11,290 nt of DNA from Fimbriimonadaceae bacterium (GTDB lineage Bacteria; Armatimonadota; Fimbriimonadia; Fimbriimonadales; Fimbriimonadaceae). The notes under the pieces are model-generated. The model was not told the origin of the DNA, searched no databases, and saw nothing but the letters and a program-made list of their open reading frames with translations. Shown here piece by piece: positions 6,013 to 11,290 of this stretch (position 1 is its first letter; the number at the start of each line of letters is the position of its first letter). Where the stretch lies: contig JADLGZ010000176.1 in assembly GCA_020849075.1 (NCBI GenBank), positions 1 to 11,290 on the forward strand, read 5' to 3'. Made by a program: the position numbers and the translations under genes.

Positions 6013-6498
6013 TTGGTAAAGATTCGATTGCAGAGACTTGGCACCAAGGCCCGCCCATTTTATCGGGTGGTCGTGGCGCATGGCATGACGGGGCGTAACA
6101 GCGCATACGTCGAAAACTTGGGGACTTACACACCGATTAAGCCGGGTAAGCCGCTTGAGATCAAGAACGATCGTGCCTTGCATTGGCTCCTTAATGGGGC
6201 AGAGCCTACGGAGACGGCGGCTAACTTGCTGAAGCGCGCTGGTGTTTTGGAAGAGTTCTTCAAGGAGCGTCCAGGTCAGAAGTCAAAGTACAAGTTCTTG
6301 GACAAGCGCGTAGCCGCTACTGCTTCTACCACCGTAACCCAAAGTGAAGAGAAGCCTAAGAAGGCAGAGCCTGTTGCAGAAGTTGCTCCGGCAGCTGAAA
6401 CCGAGGCCGCTCCTGAAGAAGCGCCCGTCGTTGCTGAAGCTCCCGTTGAGGCTGATGCAGAGGCGATAACCGCCGACGAAGCTCCCACGGAGGCTTAA
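6013..6498 (+). CDS. rpsP: Small ribosomal subunit protein bS16 with long acidic tail
   Basis: The first ~90 residues are standard bS16 (MVKIRLQRLGTKARPFYR at the start, then NLGTY and the GAEPTETAANLLKRAGV segment), a component needed for 30S assembly. Residues ~100-161 form an extra low-complexity tail made almost entirely of Ala, Glu, Pro, Val and Thr, which should be disordered and strongly acidic. Most bS16 proteins stop at 80-90 residues; extended forms occur in some phyla, for example Mycobacterium. The start is a TTG at 6013, the only plausible codon because the conserved VKIRLQRLG follows it directly. AGGAG at 5996-6000 lies 12 nt upstream, within the end of ffh. Loss of the tail by sequencing error is not an issue, since khpA follows at normal spacing. 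Confidence 0.95.
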   Translation: MVKIRLQRLGTKARPFYRVVVAHGMTGRNSAYVENLGTYTPIKPGKPLEIKNDRALHWLLNGAEPTETAANLLKRAGVLEEFFKERPGQKSKYKFLDKRVAATASTTVTQSEEKPKKAEPVAEVAPAAETEAAPEEAPVVAEAPVEADAEAITADEAPTEA

Positions 6499-6503
6499 TT
6501 GAG

Positions 6504-6737
6504 ATGACCGAATTCGTTACCCACATCGTAAAAGGCATTGTTGATGATGCCAGTGCCGTTGAAGTACGCCATTCGCGCGAACGCGAGGGCCAGTATTACC
6601 TCGTTACCGTTGATCCAAATGACGTTGGCAAGATGATTGGCAAGCATGGCCGTGTAATCAATGCGATCCGTAGTGTTGTCAGCGCGGTTGCCGCCAAGAA
6701 TCACCAAAAGGCGTACGTCAAGATCAACGCTGACTAG
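6504..6737 (+). CDS. khpA: KH-domain RNA-binding protein KhpA
   Basis: This 77-residue single KH-domain protein (YlqC/KhpA family) has the nucleic-acid-binding loop in VGKMIGKHGRVINAIR, where GKHG is the GxxG motif. KhpA proteins bind RNA, often with KhpB/Jag, and influence cell-division and envelope genes. Placement between rpsP and rimM is the classical position. The ATG at 6504 has GGAGG at 6489-6493, ten nt upstream, within the end of rpsP. The last codons (YVKINAD) end at TAG 6735-6737, one nt before the rimM start. Confidence 0.93.
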   Translation: MTEFVTHIVKGIVDDASAVEVRHSREREGQYYLVTVDPNDVGKMIGKHGRVINAIRSVVSAVAAKNHQKAYVKINAD

Positions 6738-6738
6738 C

Positions 6739-7254
6739 TTGAGCACCCCTTCGAAGGCCCCGAACCTCATCCCCATTGGGAAGATTGTCGGGGCCTTTGG
6801 TATTGATGGCCGCATGAAGATCGAATCCCTCACCGACTTTCCCGAGCGATTCGATCTTGGCAAAAAGATCTATATCAAAGGAGACGAGCATAAGATCAAG
6901 TGGGTGGCATGGCACAAGACGCAGGCCCGTGTGAAACTTGATGGTTTCACCCGTCCCGAAGACGTCGAGGCTCTCGTCGGCACACTCGTACAGGTTCCCG
7001 CCGATGACCGCCCCGATCTCGACGAAGACGAATTTTACACGCAAGACCTCATTGGCATGAAGGTCATCTCCGTCGATGGCGAAGAGCTCGGCGAGCTAGA
7101 TGAAGTCCTTTCCCTTCCCGCCCATGACGTTCTCATCGTCGGTGAGGTCATGATCCCCGCGATCGAGGAGTTTGTCCAAGTGGTTGATTTCGATGAAGGA
7201 ATCATCACGGTCAAGCTCATTCCCGGCATGCGTGGCGACGCGGAGGAGGCATGA
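6739..7254 (+). CDS. rimM: 16S rRNA processing / ribosome maturation factor RimM
   Basis: This 171-residue RimM assists late 30S assembly near the S19 / head region. The N-terminal beta-barrel begins NLIPIGKIVGAFGIDGRMKI, the family's usual opening. The C-terminal PRC-barrel has DLIGMKVISVDGEELGEL, followed by HDVLIVGEVMIPAIEEFV and IPGM. I place the start at TTG 6739, one nt after the khpA stop, because homology starts about 9 residues later and an upstream ATG at 6661 would read through most of khpA. No clear Shine-Dalgarno is seen, so initiation probably relies on coupling to khpA. In many bacteria trmD and rplS follow rimM; here obgE does, with an ATGA overlap. Confidence 0.92.
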   Translation: MSTPSKAPNLIPIGKIVGAFGIDGRMKIESLTDFPERFDLGKKIYIKGDEHKIKWVAWHKTQARVKLDGFTRPEDVEALVGTLVQVPADDRPDLDEDEFYTQDLIGMKVISVDGEELGELDEVLSLPAHDVLIVGEVMIPAIEEFVQVVDFDEGIITVKLIPGMRGDAEEA

Positions 7255-8525
7255 GCCAGTTTATTGATGAAGCCATTGTTCGCATGGTCAGCGGTACCGG
7301 TGGCAGTGGCGCCGTCGGATTCCACCGAGAGAAGCACGTTCCCCGTGGCGGTCCCAATGGCGCTGACGGCGGCCGCGGCGGCGACATCATTCTTGAAGCG
7401 GACAGCCACCGTCGAACGCTTTATGAATTTCACCTCGCCAACAAATATCACGCCGACAATGGAGTCCACGCCGTCGGCAACAAACGGGGCAAGGACGCTA
7501 AGGACATCATTCTCAAGATGCCTGTAGGCACGGTCGTCACAGACTCCGACTCGGGTGACGTGCTTTGCGACCTAAATATCCATGGCATGAAGTTCATCGT
7601 CTGCAAAGGGGGGCGAGGCGGCCATGGGAACCAGCACTACACGAGTAGCGTTCGCCAAGTCCCTAACTTTGCCGAAAAAGGCGAGCCCGGCGAAGCAAGG
7701 AATATCAAGCTAGAGCTGAAACTCCTCGCCGATGTGGGCCTTGTAGGATTGCCCAATGCCGGCAAGAGCACGCTCCTTAGCATGATTAGCTCGGCCAAGC
7801 CCAAGATTGCCGATTACCCATTTACGACGATCGTGCCCAACCTTGGCGTTGTCAGCATCGCCGATCAAAGCTTTGTGGTAGCCGACCTTCCCGGCCTTAT
7901 CGAGGGGGCGAGCGAAGGCATCGGCCTCGGCCACCAATTCTTGCGCCATGCTGAACGAACCAAGGTGCTCATCCATGTTGTAGATTGCTACCCCGTTGAT
8001 GAAAGCGACCCGATTGCGAACTACGAACTCATCGAAAGAGAGCTTGCCGAGCACGGCGAAGGCCTAAGCGACCGGCCGCGCATCATCGCGCTCAACAAGA
8101 TCGACATTTTGCCCGAAGAGTTCGTTAACCCGTTGGTTAACAGGCTCCAAGAGACAGGGCATCAGGTCTTCCCTATCTCCGCCGCCGCCGGCTTGGGCCT
8201 CCAACCGCTGCTGTTCGAAGTCATGAACATCCTAGAGCGCGAAGAGGCCGAGCAGCCTGCCGAAGTCAACCTCGTACTCGGCATTAAGCCCGATGAAGAA
8301 GAGATGATCGTCGTACGCACTGATGACGGTGGTTGGGAGATCATCAGCAAGAAGGTAGCGCGCATGGTCGCGATGACCGAGCTCACCAACCGCGACGCCG
8401 TCCGTTACCTCCACCGCCGCCTCAATCGCACCGGCATGCTACAGAAGCTCCGTGAGGCTGGCGCGCAGGAAGGCGACACGGTTTACGTTGGCAACAATGT
8501 CTTCACCTACACGGAGGACGCTTGA
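7251..8525 (+). CDS. obgE: Obg-family GTPase ObgE/CgtA
   Basis: This 424-residue GTPase is involved in 50S assembly and growth control. The glycine-rich Obg fold spans about 1-157 (FIDEAIVRMVSGTGGSGAVGFHREK and GGRGGHGN at 120-127). The G domain has the P-loop GLPNAGKST at 166-174, switch I TTIVPN at 192-197, DLPGLIEGA at 212-220, NKID at 282-285 and SAAA at 310-313. An OCT (C-terminal) domain follows at about 340-420, with GWEIISKKVARMV and the ending GDTVYVGNNVFTY, so this is the long form of Obg found in Gram-positives and some other phyla. The ATG overlaps the rimM stop by 4 nt (ATGA) and has GGAGG at 7242-7246. Its own stop overlaps the nadD start. Linkage of obg to nadD is widespread. 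Confidence 0.97.
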   Translation: MSQFIDEAIVRMVSGTGGSGAVGFHREKHVPRGGPNGADGGRGGDIILEADSHRRTLYEFHLANKYHADNGVHAVGNKRGKDAKDIILKMPVGTVVTDSDSGDVLCDLNIHGMKFIVCKGGRGGHGNQHYTSSVRQVPNFAEKGEPGEARNIKLELKLLADVGLVGLPNAGKSTLLSMISSAKPKIADYPFTTIVPNLGVVSIADQSFVVADLPGLIEGASEGIGLGHQFLRHAERTKVLIHVVDCYPVDESDPIANYELIERELAEHGEGLSDRPRIIALNKIDILPEEFVNPLVNRLQETGHQVFPISAAAGLGLQPLLFEVMNILEREEAEQPAEVNLVLGIKPDEEEMIVVRTDDGGWEIISKKVARMVAMTELTNRDAVRYLHRRLNRTGMLQKLREAGAQEGDTVYVGNNVFTYTEDA

Positions 8526-9118
8526 AGGTCGGTATCTTTGGCGGCTCGTTCGACCCACCTCATCTCGGTCATCTTGAGCTTGCGAAAGCCTGCGTTGCCC
8601 ATGGACTCGACCTCGTGCTTTGGGTTCCCAATCATCAGAATCCGCTCAAAGGCAAGACCATCGCCAGCGCCGAGGATCGCCTAGAAATGGTGCGACTCAT
8701 GATCGAAGATCAGCCGCAAATGGCGGTCAGCGACGTCGAAATCACGCGCGAGGGGCCGAGCTTTATGGTAGAGACTCTCGAAGAGCTCAAAGCTGCTCAG
8801 CCTGATTGGAATTTGTGGCTCATTCTCGGCGCGGATAGCCTCGCGAACTTCCTCGATTGGCACTATCCCGAGCGCATCATCCGCATGGCCAAGCTCGCCG
8901 TTGCCGTCCGTCCCGGGACGGATCTTGATGGGCTAATTGAAGCGCAACCTGACCTCATCCGCAACCGCCTTGACCTCGTCGAGATGGCCCCCTTCCCTGC
9001 TAGCTCTACCGAGATTCGCGCCCAGCTCGCGGCTGGTGTGCCTTCTGAAGCACTTCACCCCCGCGTCGCGGAGTACATTGCTGAGCACGTGTTGTACTCA
9101 CCGACCTCCAACCTCTGA
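8522..9118 (+). CDS. nadD: Nicotinate-nucleotide adenylyltransferase NadD
   Basis: This 198-residue nucleotidyltransferase makes nicotinate adenine dinucleotide from nicotinate mononucleotide and ATP, a step in NAD synthesis. It carries GIFGGSFDPPHLGH at 4-17, with the HxGH catalytic signature at His14 and His17, WVPNHQNPLK near 34-43, LGADS at 102-106 and SSTEIR at 161-166, the ISSTxIR-type triphosphate-binding motif. The start is TTG at 8522, overlapping the obgE TGA. GGAGG at 8513-8517 is 4 nt upstream. The length is typical. After its stop there is 118 nt without a gene before the secreted protein gene. rsfS, which usually sits next to nadD, comes only after that gene. Confidence 0.96.
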   Translation: MKVGIFGGSFDPPHLGHLELAKACVAHGLDLVLWVPNHQNPLKGKTIASAEDRLEMVRLMIEDQPQMAVSDVEITREGPSFMVETLEELKAAQPDWNLWLILGADSLANFLDWHYPERIIRMAKLAVAVRPGTDLDGLIEAQPDLIRNRLDLVEMAPFPASSTEIRAQLAAGVPSEALHPRVAEYIAEHVLYSPTSNL

Positions 9119-9160
9119 GCATCTCGGCTGGCCTCTCCGACCGTGCAGTCAGGAGATGCT
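9118..9160. repeat. Inverted repeat after nadD, possible transcript-end hairpin
   Basis: AGCATCTC (9118-9125) is perfectly complementary to GAGATGCT (9153-9160), with 27 nt between them. Competing stems TCGG/CCGA (9124-9127 and 9137-9140) and TGCAG/CTGCA (9144-9148 and 9159-9163) share the bases. No T-run follows, so it is not a textbook terminator, but it starts at the last base of the nadD stop codon and may mark the operon end. The rest of the gap up to 9222 shows nothing else I can name. Confidence 0.35.
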
Positions 9161-9222
9161 GCACTCCAAAATACGCGTACCTGATTCGTCCCGAATTGGG
9201 AACCAAATGCGGGCTTCTTTGA

Positions 9223-9228
9223 TAGACT
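9223..9228 (+). promoter_or_regulatory. Possible -10 element of the secreted dockerin-like protein gene
   Basis: TAGACT (TANNNT form) ends 8 nt before the ATG at 9237. Just after it AGGA (9231-9234) is only 2 nt from the ATG, too close for an ordinary ribosome binding site. A leaderless or very short-leader transcript is the simplest reading. No clear -35 is visible. Confidence 0.35.
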
Positions 9229-9236
9229 ATAGGACG

Positions 9237-10400
9237 ATGAAGTCAATTGCATTCTTCTCCATGGTCGCGGCAATTACGTCGGCACAGGCAGTCGTTCTGT
9301 ACGACAATGGCCCCATGTCCACTGGGCCGACGCACCATCTTGGTGCCACCGCGCCAGCCGGAACGACCTTTAGCGAGATTCAAACAGATGGCTTGCTAAC
9401 CAATGGGACGCTCGGATACAGCGTAAATTATGTGAATACGACATCCATCGGTTCGCTACACCAGGCGGACGACTTCACTGTGGGCCCAGAGGGCTGGAGT
9501 GTGATCAGTTTTACGGTCTACGGATTCCGAACCAACGGATTGATTGGCGAGCAGTACTTAACGGGCGTCCTGCGACTTTGGGATGGGGTACCGGGTGCCT
9601 TGGGCTCAAATATCATTGCCGGCGACTTGACGACCAATATCTTGCAGTCCACCGCTTTCACGAACATTTATCGAACAGGCCGCTCAAGCGCGAGCACGAC
9701 ACGCCCCATTATGGCGGCAACCCTCACCTTGCCCAGCCCGATTACGCTTGGTCCGGGTACTTACTGGATGGACTATGGCCTCACCAGCCCTGGCACCAAC
9801 ACCTTTGCCCCACTGGTCACTCGTCCCGGTGAAGTGGAGCCAGCCGGGGCCAATGGAATGCTCTTCACTTCTGCCCAGTGGTACACCATGCTGGACAACA
9901 ACAGCAACGCGAAAATGGAAGTGCCTTTCCAAGTCATTGGCATCGCGGGCGTTGAGCTTAGCGGAACCCTCGCCTTGGGGGATTCGGTTGGGGCATTCGC
10001 GATGCCGCGCACCATCAATTACACGGTGATGCAGGGAACGAACACGGTTGGGTCTGGCACCATCACAGCGAACTCCAGTAGTTCGCCATTGAACTTTTCG
10101 GTTTTCTCGACCACGCCTGGTCCTGCCGAAATCATTTTCGATGGTTCTTCGTGGCTGAGGCGACGAGTCAATGTTACGCTAACTGGAAGTCCTTTGAGCT
10201 TGGGGACGGTTTCGATGCAAAATGGCGACGTGGACGGCTCGGGGGAGGTTGATGCGGCGGATATTGACGCGGTGATCGCCGACTTTGGGACTCAATACCC
10301 GGGTGGCCCTACGCCCGAAGCCGATGTTGATGTGAGCGGCGAGGTGGATGCGGCAGATATTGATATCGTGATCGCCAACTTTGGCGGGCAGGACGACTGA
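9237..10400 (+). CDS. Secreted protein with C-terminal dockerin-like EF-hand repeats
   Basis: This 387-residue exported protein has a signal peptide MKSIAFFSMVAAITSAQA with a likely cut after residue 18. The long middle (19-235) is rich in Thr, Gly, Asn and Ser and looks like beta structure. It contains DDFTV and TGVLRLWDG-type segments such as occur in carbohydrate- or surface-associated proteins, but I recognise no catalytic motif. Residues ~240-325 form a beta-sandwich-like unit ending SSWLRRRVNV. Two tandem calcium-binding loops follow, DVDGSGEVDAAD (331-342) and DVDVSGEVDAAD (363-374), each followed by a short helix, as in dockerin type I repeats. Similar SxWLRK...DxDGDxEV tails recur, from memory, in secreted Armatimonadota proteins. 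The ATG at 9237 is chosen because the signal peptide begins there, although the frame is open upstream to 8937. The exact role is unknown: surface attachment or complex formation is possible. Confidence 0.82.
   Translation: MKSIAFFSMVAAITSAQAVVLYDNGPMSTGPTHHLGATAPAGTTFSEIQTDGLLTNGTLGYSVNYVNTTSIGSLHQADDFTVGPEGWSVISFTVYGFRTNGLIGEQYLTGVLRLWDGVPGALGSNIIAGDLTTNILQSTAFTNIYRTGRSSASTTRPIMAATLTLPSPITLGPGTYWMDYGLTSPGTNTFAPLVTRPGEVEPAGANGMLFTSAQWYTMLDNNSNAKMEVPFQVIGIAGVELSGTLALGDSVGAFAMPRTINYTVMQGTNTVGSGTITANSSSSPLNFSVFSTTPGPAEIIFDGSSWLRRRVNVTLTGSPLSLGTVSMQNGDVDGSGEVDAADIDAVIADFGTQYPGGPTPEADVDVSGEVDAADIDIVIANFGGQDD
10224..10385 (+). repeat. Two tandem 22-codon EF-hand (dockerin-like) repeat units
   Basis: Codons 330-351 (10224-10289) and 362-383 (10320-10385) encode 22-residue units with 18 identical residues, separated by a 10-codon Pro/Gly linker (TQYPGGPTPE). 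DNA similarity is also high, including GTTGATGCGGC.GATATTGA versus GTGGATGCGGC.GATATTGA, so they arose by internal duplication. Each unit supplies D-x-D-x-S-G-x-V-D-x-x-D calcium ligands. Confidence 0.75.
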
Positions 10401-10423
10401 GGCTTTGGCGCGATGCGCTCAGA

Positions 10424-10447
10424 TCGGGGCGGTAAACTCTGCCCCGA
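10424..10447. repeat. 7-bp hairpin between the secreted protein gene and rsfS
   Basis: TCGGGGC (10424-10430) pairs perfectly with GCCCCGA (10441-10447) around a 10-nt loop that contains TAAACT, a TANNNT -10-like hexamer at 10433-10438, 18 nt before the rsfS ATG. No T-run follows. It may limit read-through from the upstream gene or form only in read-through RNA if rsfS is transcribed from the loop hexamer. Confidence 0.4.
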
Positions 10448-10456
10448 CACCCACCT

Positions 10457-10798
10457 ATGACTTCCGAAGAAAAAGCTGCGCTTATTGTTGACTATGCCGA
10501 CGACATCAAGGCCGATCGGATCGAGACGCTGGACGTTCGCCAGAAGACGAGCGTCGCGGACTTCTTCGTCATTTGTACGGGCACCAGCGATACCCATGCG
10601 AACTCTATCACGGAAAGGGTCGTCGAGAAAATGAAGGTGAAGGGCTATCGCCCTTCACGACGTGAGGATGGGAATGGAGGCTGGATATTGATTGACTACG
10701 GCGACGTCATTTTCCACGTAATGAGGGAGGAACAAAGGCAATTTTACGATCTGGAGACCCTATGGGCGGCCATGAAGCCGAACCCCGACCTGCCCTAA
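10457..10798 (+). CDS. rsfS: Ribosomal silencing factor RsfS
   Basis: This 113-residue RsfS/Iojap-family protein binds uL14 on the 50S subunit and blocks joining with 30S when nutrients are scarce. The visible family pattern is the opening LIVDYADDIKADRIETLDV, then TSVADFFVICTGTSDTHANS, followed by GGWILIDYGDVIFHVM and EEQRQFYDLETLW. The length is normal. The ATG at 10457 lacks a Shine-Dalgarno (CACCCACCT precedes it), in contrast to genes inside the main operon. It is normally linked directly to nadD; here the secreted dockerin-like protein gene and 56 nt intervene. The following TPR-like gene starts inside its last codons. Confidence 0.96.
   Translation: MTSEEKAALIVDYADDIKADRIETLDVRQKTSVADFFVICTGTSDTHANSITERVVEKMKVKGYRPSRREDGNGGWILIDYGDVIFHVMREEQRQFYDLETLWAAMKPNPDLP
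10753..10756 (+). promoter_or_regulatory. Ribosome binding site deciding the start of the TPR-like gene
   Basis: GGAG, 5 nt before the ATG at 10762 and inside rsfS, supports a start that overlaps rsfS by 37 nt rather than the later in-frame ATG at 10852. Confidence 0.5.
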
Positions 10799-11290
10799 CA
10801 AAGCCTTCACCCGAAGACGAAGAAAGAGCGGATTCCCTCTTGCGCCAGTACATGGTTTTATCTCGGCGCGGTGACGTTTCGGCAGCCCATCGGATCTTGC
10901 AAGAGGCGATCCAGATAGCCCCGGGTTCGGCATCTGTGCTCTTTGCTCATGCCGAAGACCTTGTTTCCAACAAGCAGAACAAAGCCGCGGCCGCCTTACT
11001 CAAAGATGGCCTGAAGCTCTATCCCAAAGATGCGAAACTTGAAACCTTGTATGGAGAATTGGTTTTGCGGATAGCAGGCGTGGCGGATCTGACGGCGCCG
11101 AGCGAGTTTCAATCCATGGCCCAAGGTGGCAAAGCTCCCGTCTTCCTTGCCGCGATCATGCCGGGCGCGGGCCATGCCGCGGTGGGTGAACTCCGAGCCG
11201 GTCTGGGGTTCTTTCTTGTCTTTATTGCTTGTTTACTTTGGATCGTCCTCACCCCGGAAGGGTTGAGTGGCATCGCCGGTCAATTGGGCT
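10762..11290 (+). CDS. TPR-like protein with C-terminal membrane region (partial)
   Basis: The frame is open from ATG 10762 to the window end, giving 176 codons with no stop, so the 3' end is missing. Residues ~20-110 look like helical tetratricopeptide-type repeats: DSLLRQYMVLSRRGDVSAAHR then ILQEAIQIAPGSASVLFAHA, followed by AALLKDGLKLYPKDAKLETL, with the P at the repeat end and A/L helix pattern typical of TPR. A second part begins PVFLAAIMPGAGHAAVGELR, then a hydrophobic helix LGFFLVFIACLLWIVL at about 148-163. The PGxGHxxxG... pattern followed by a membrane helix resembles TM2-type or 'PGLGH' domains in membrane proteins. It overlaps rsfS by 37 nt and is probably co-transcribed with it. 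A TPR usually mediates protein contacts; no enzymatic role is visible. Confidence 0.7.
   Translation, partial: MGGHEAEPRPALTKPSPEDEERADSLLRQYMVLSRRGDVSAAHRILQEAIQIAPGSASVLFAHAEDLVSNKQNKAAAALLKDGLKLYPKDAKLETLYGELVLRIAGVADLTAPSEFQSMAQGGKAPVFLAAIMPGAGHAAVGELRAGLGFFLVFIACLLWIVLTPEGLSGIAGQLG

Noticed and set aside
6661..6738. Upstream ATG for rimM
   Set aside because: It would overlap khpA by about 77 nt and add residues unlike RimM; TTG 6739 fits the family length.
8124..8141. Two GTTAAC palindromes 12 nt apart within obgE
   Set aside because: They encode the ordinary FVNPLVNRL stretch of Obg; six-base matches this close are expected by chance.
8937..9236. 100-residue N-terminal extension of the dockerin-like protein
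   Set aside because: It runs out of frame through nadD; a complete signal peptide begins at ATG 9237.

Overview
The window is ordinary chromosomal DNA of a free-living bacterium. The most likely source is the Armatimonadota, perhaps the Fimbriimonadales. This rests on the secreted protein at 9237-10400, whose last ~150 residues (a beta domain with an SSWLRR motif, then two dockerin-like EF-hand repeats) resemble tails I recall from many Fimbriimonas-type secreted proteins. A long acidic S16 tail, frequent TTG starts and several promoters sitting 6-8 nt upstream of start codons are compatible with this. The assignment is from memory of protein families, not from a search.

Left part (1-2324): the 3' end of an S9-type peptidase gene (+) converges on a two-gene minus-strand unit, an acyl-CoA dehydrogenase followed by a DinB-fold protein, coupled by a TAATG overlap. 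Upstream of that unit on the same strand is a small exported protein of unknown function.

Middle (2317-4288): a compact plus-strand operon for the three-subunit 5-oxoprolinase (pxpB-pxpA-pxpC). All junctions overlap. Together the products would convert 5-oxoproline to glutamate with ATP. PxpC is clearly shorter than the E. coli protein and PxpA departs from the usual motif at one conserved site. The start codon of pxpB lies only 16 nt from that of the divergent exported-protein gene. Between pxpC and a small minus-strand membrane protein (4368-4580) lies an AT-rich palindrome resembling a Fur box.

Right part (4673-9118): a tight housekeeping operon, ffh-rpsP-khpA-rimM-obgE-nadD, covering protein targeting, the 30S subunit and its maturation, ribosome assembly GTPase and NAD synthesis. 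The genes abut or overlap, and three of them start with TTG. trmD and rplS, the usual neighbours of rimM, are absent. A secreted dockerin-like protein gene then separates nadD from its common partner rsfS. rsfS overlaps the start of a TPR-like gene with a C-terminal membrane region, which runs off the window end.

I found no tRNA, rRNA, CRISPR array, insertion sequence or phage gene, and no stretch over 300 bases lacks a gene. I see no clearly new biological system. The best leads are the reduced Pxp set, the divergent 16-nt start region, the orphan Fur-like palindrome and the leaderless-type promoters.
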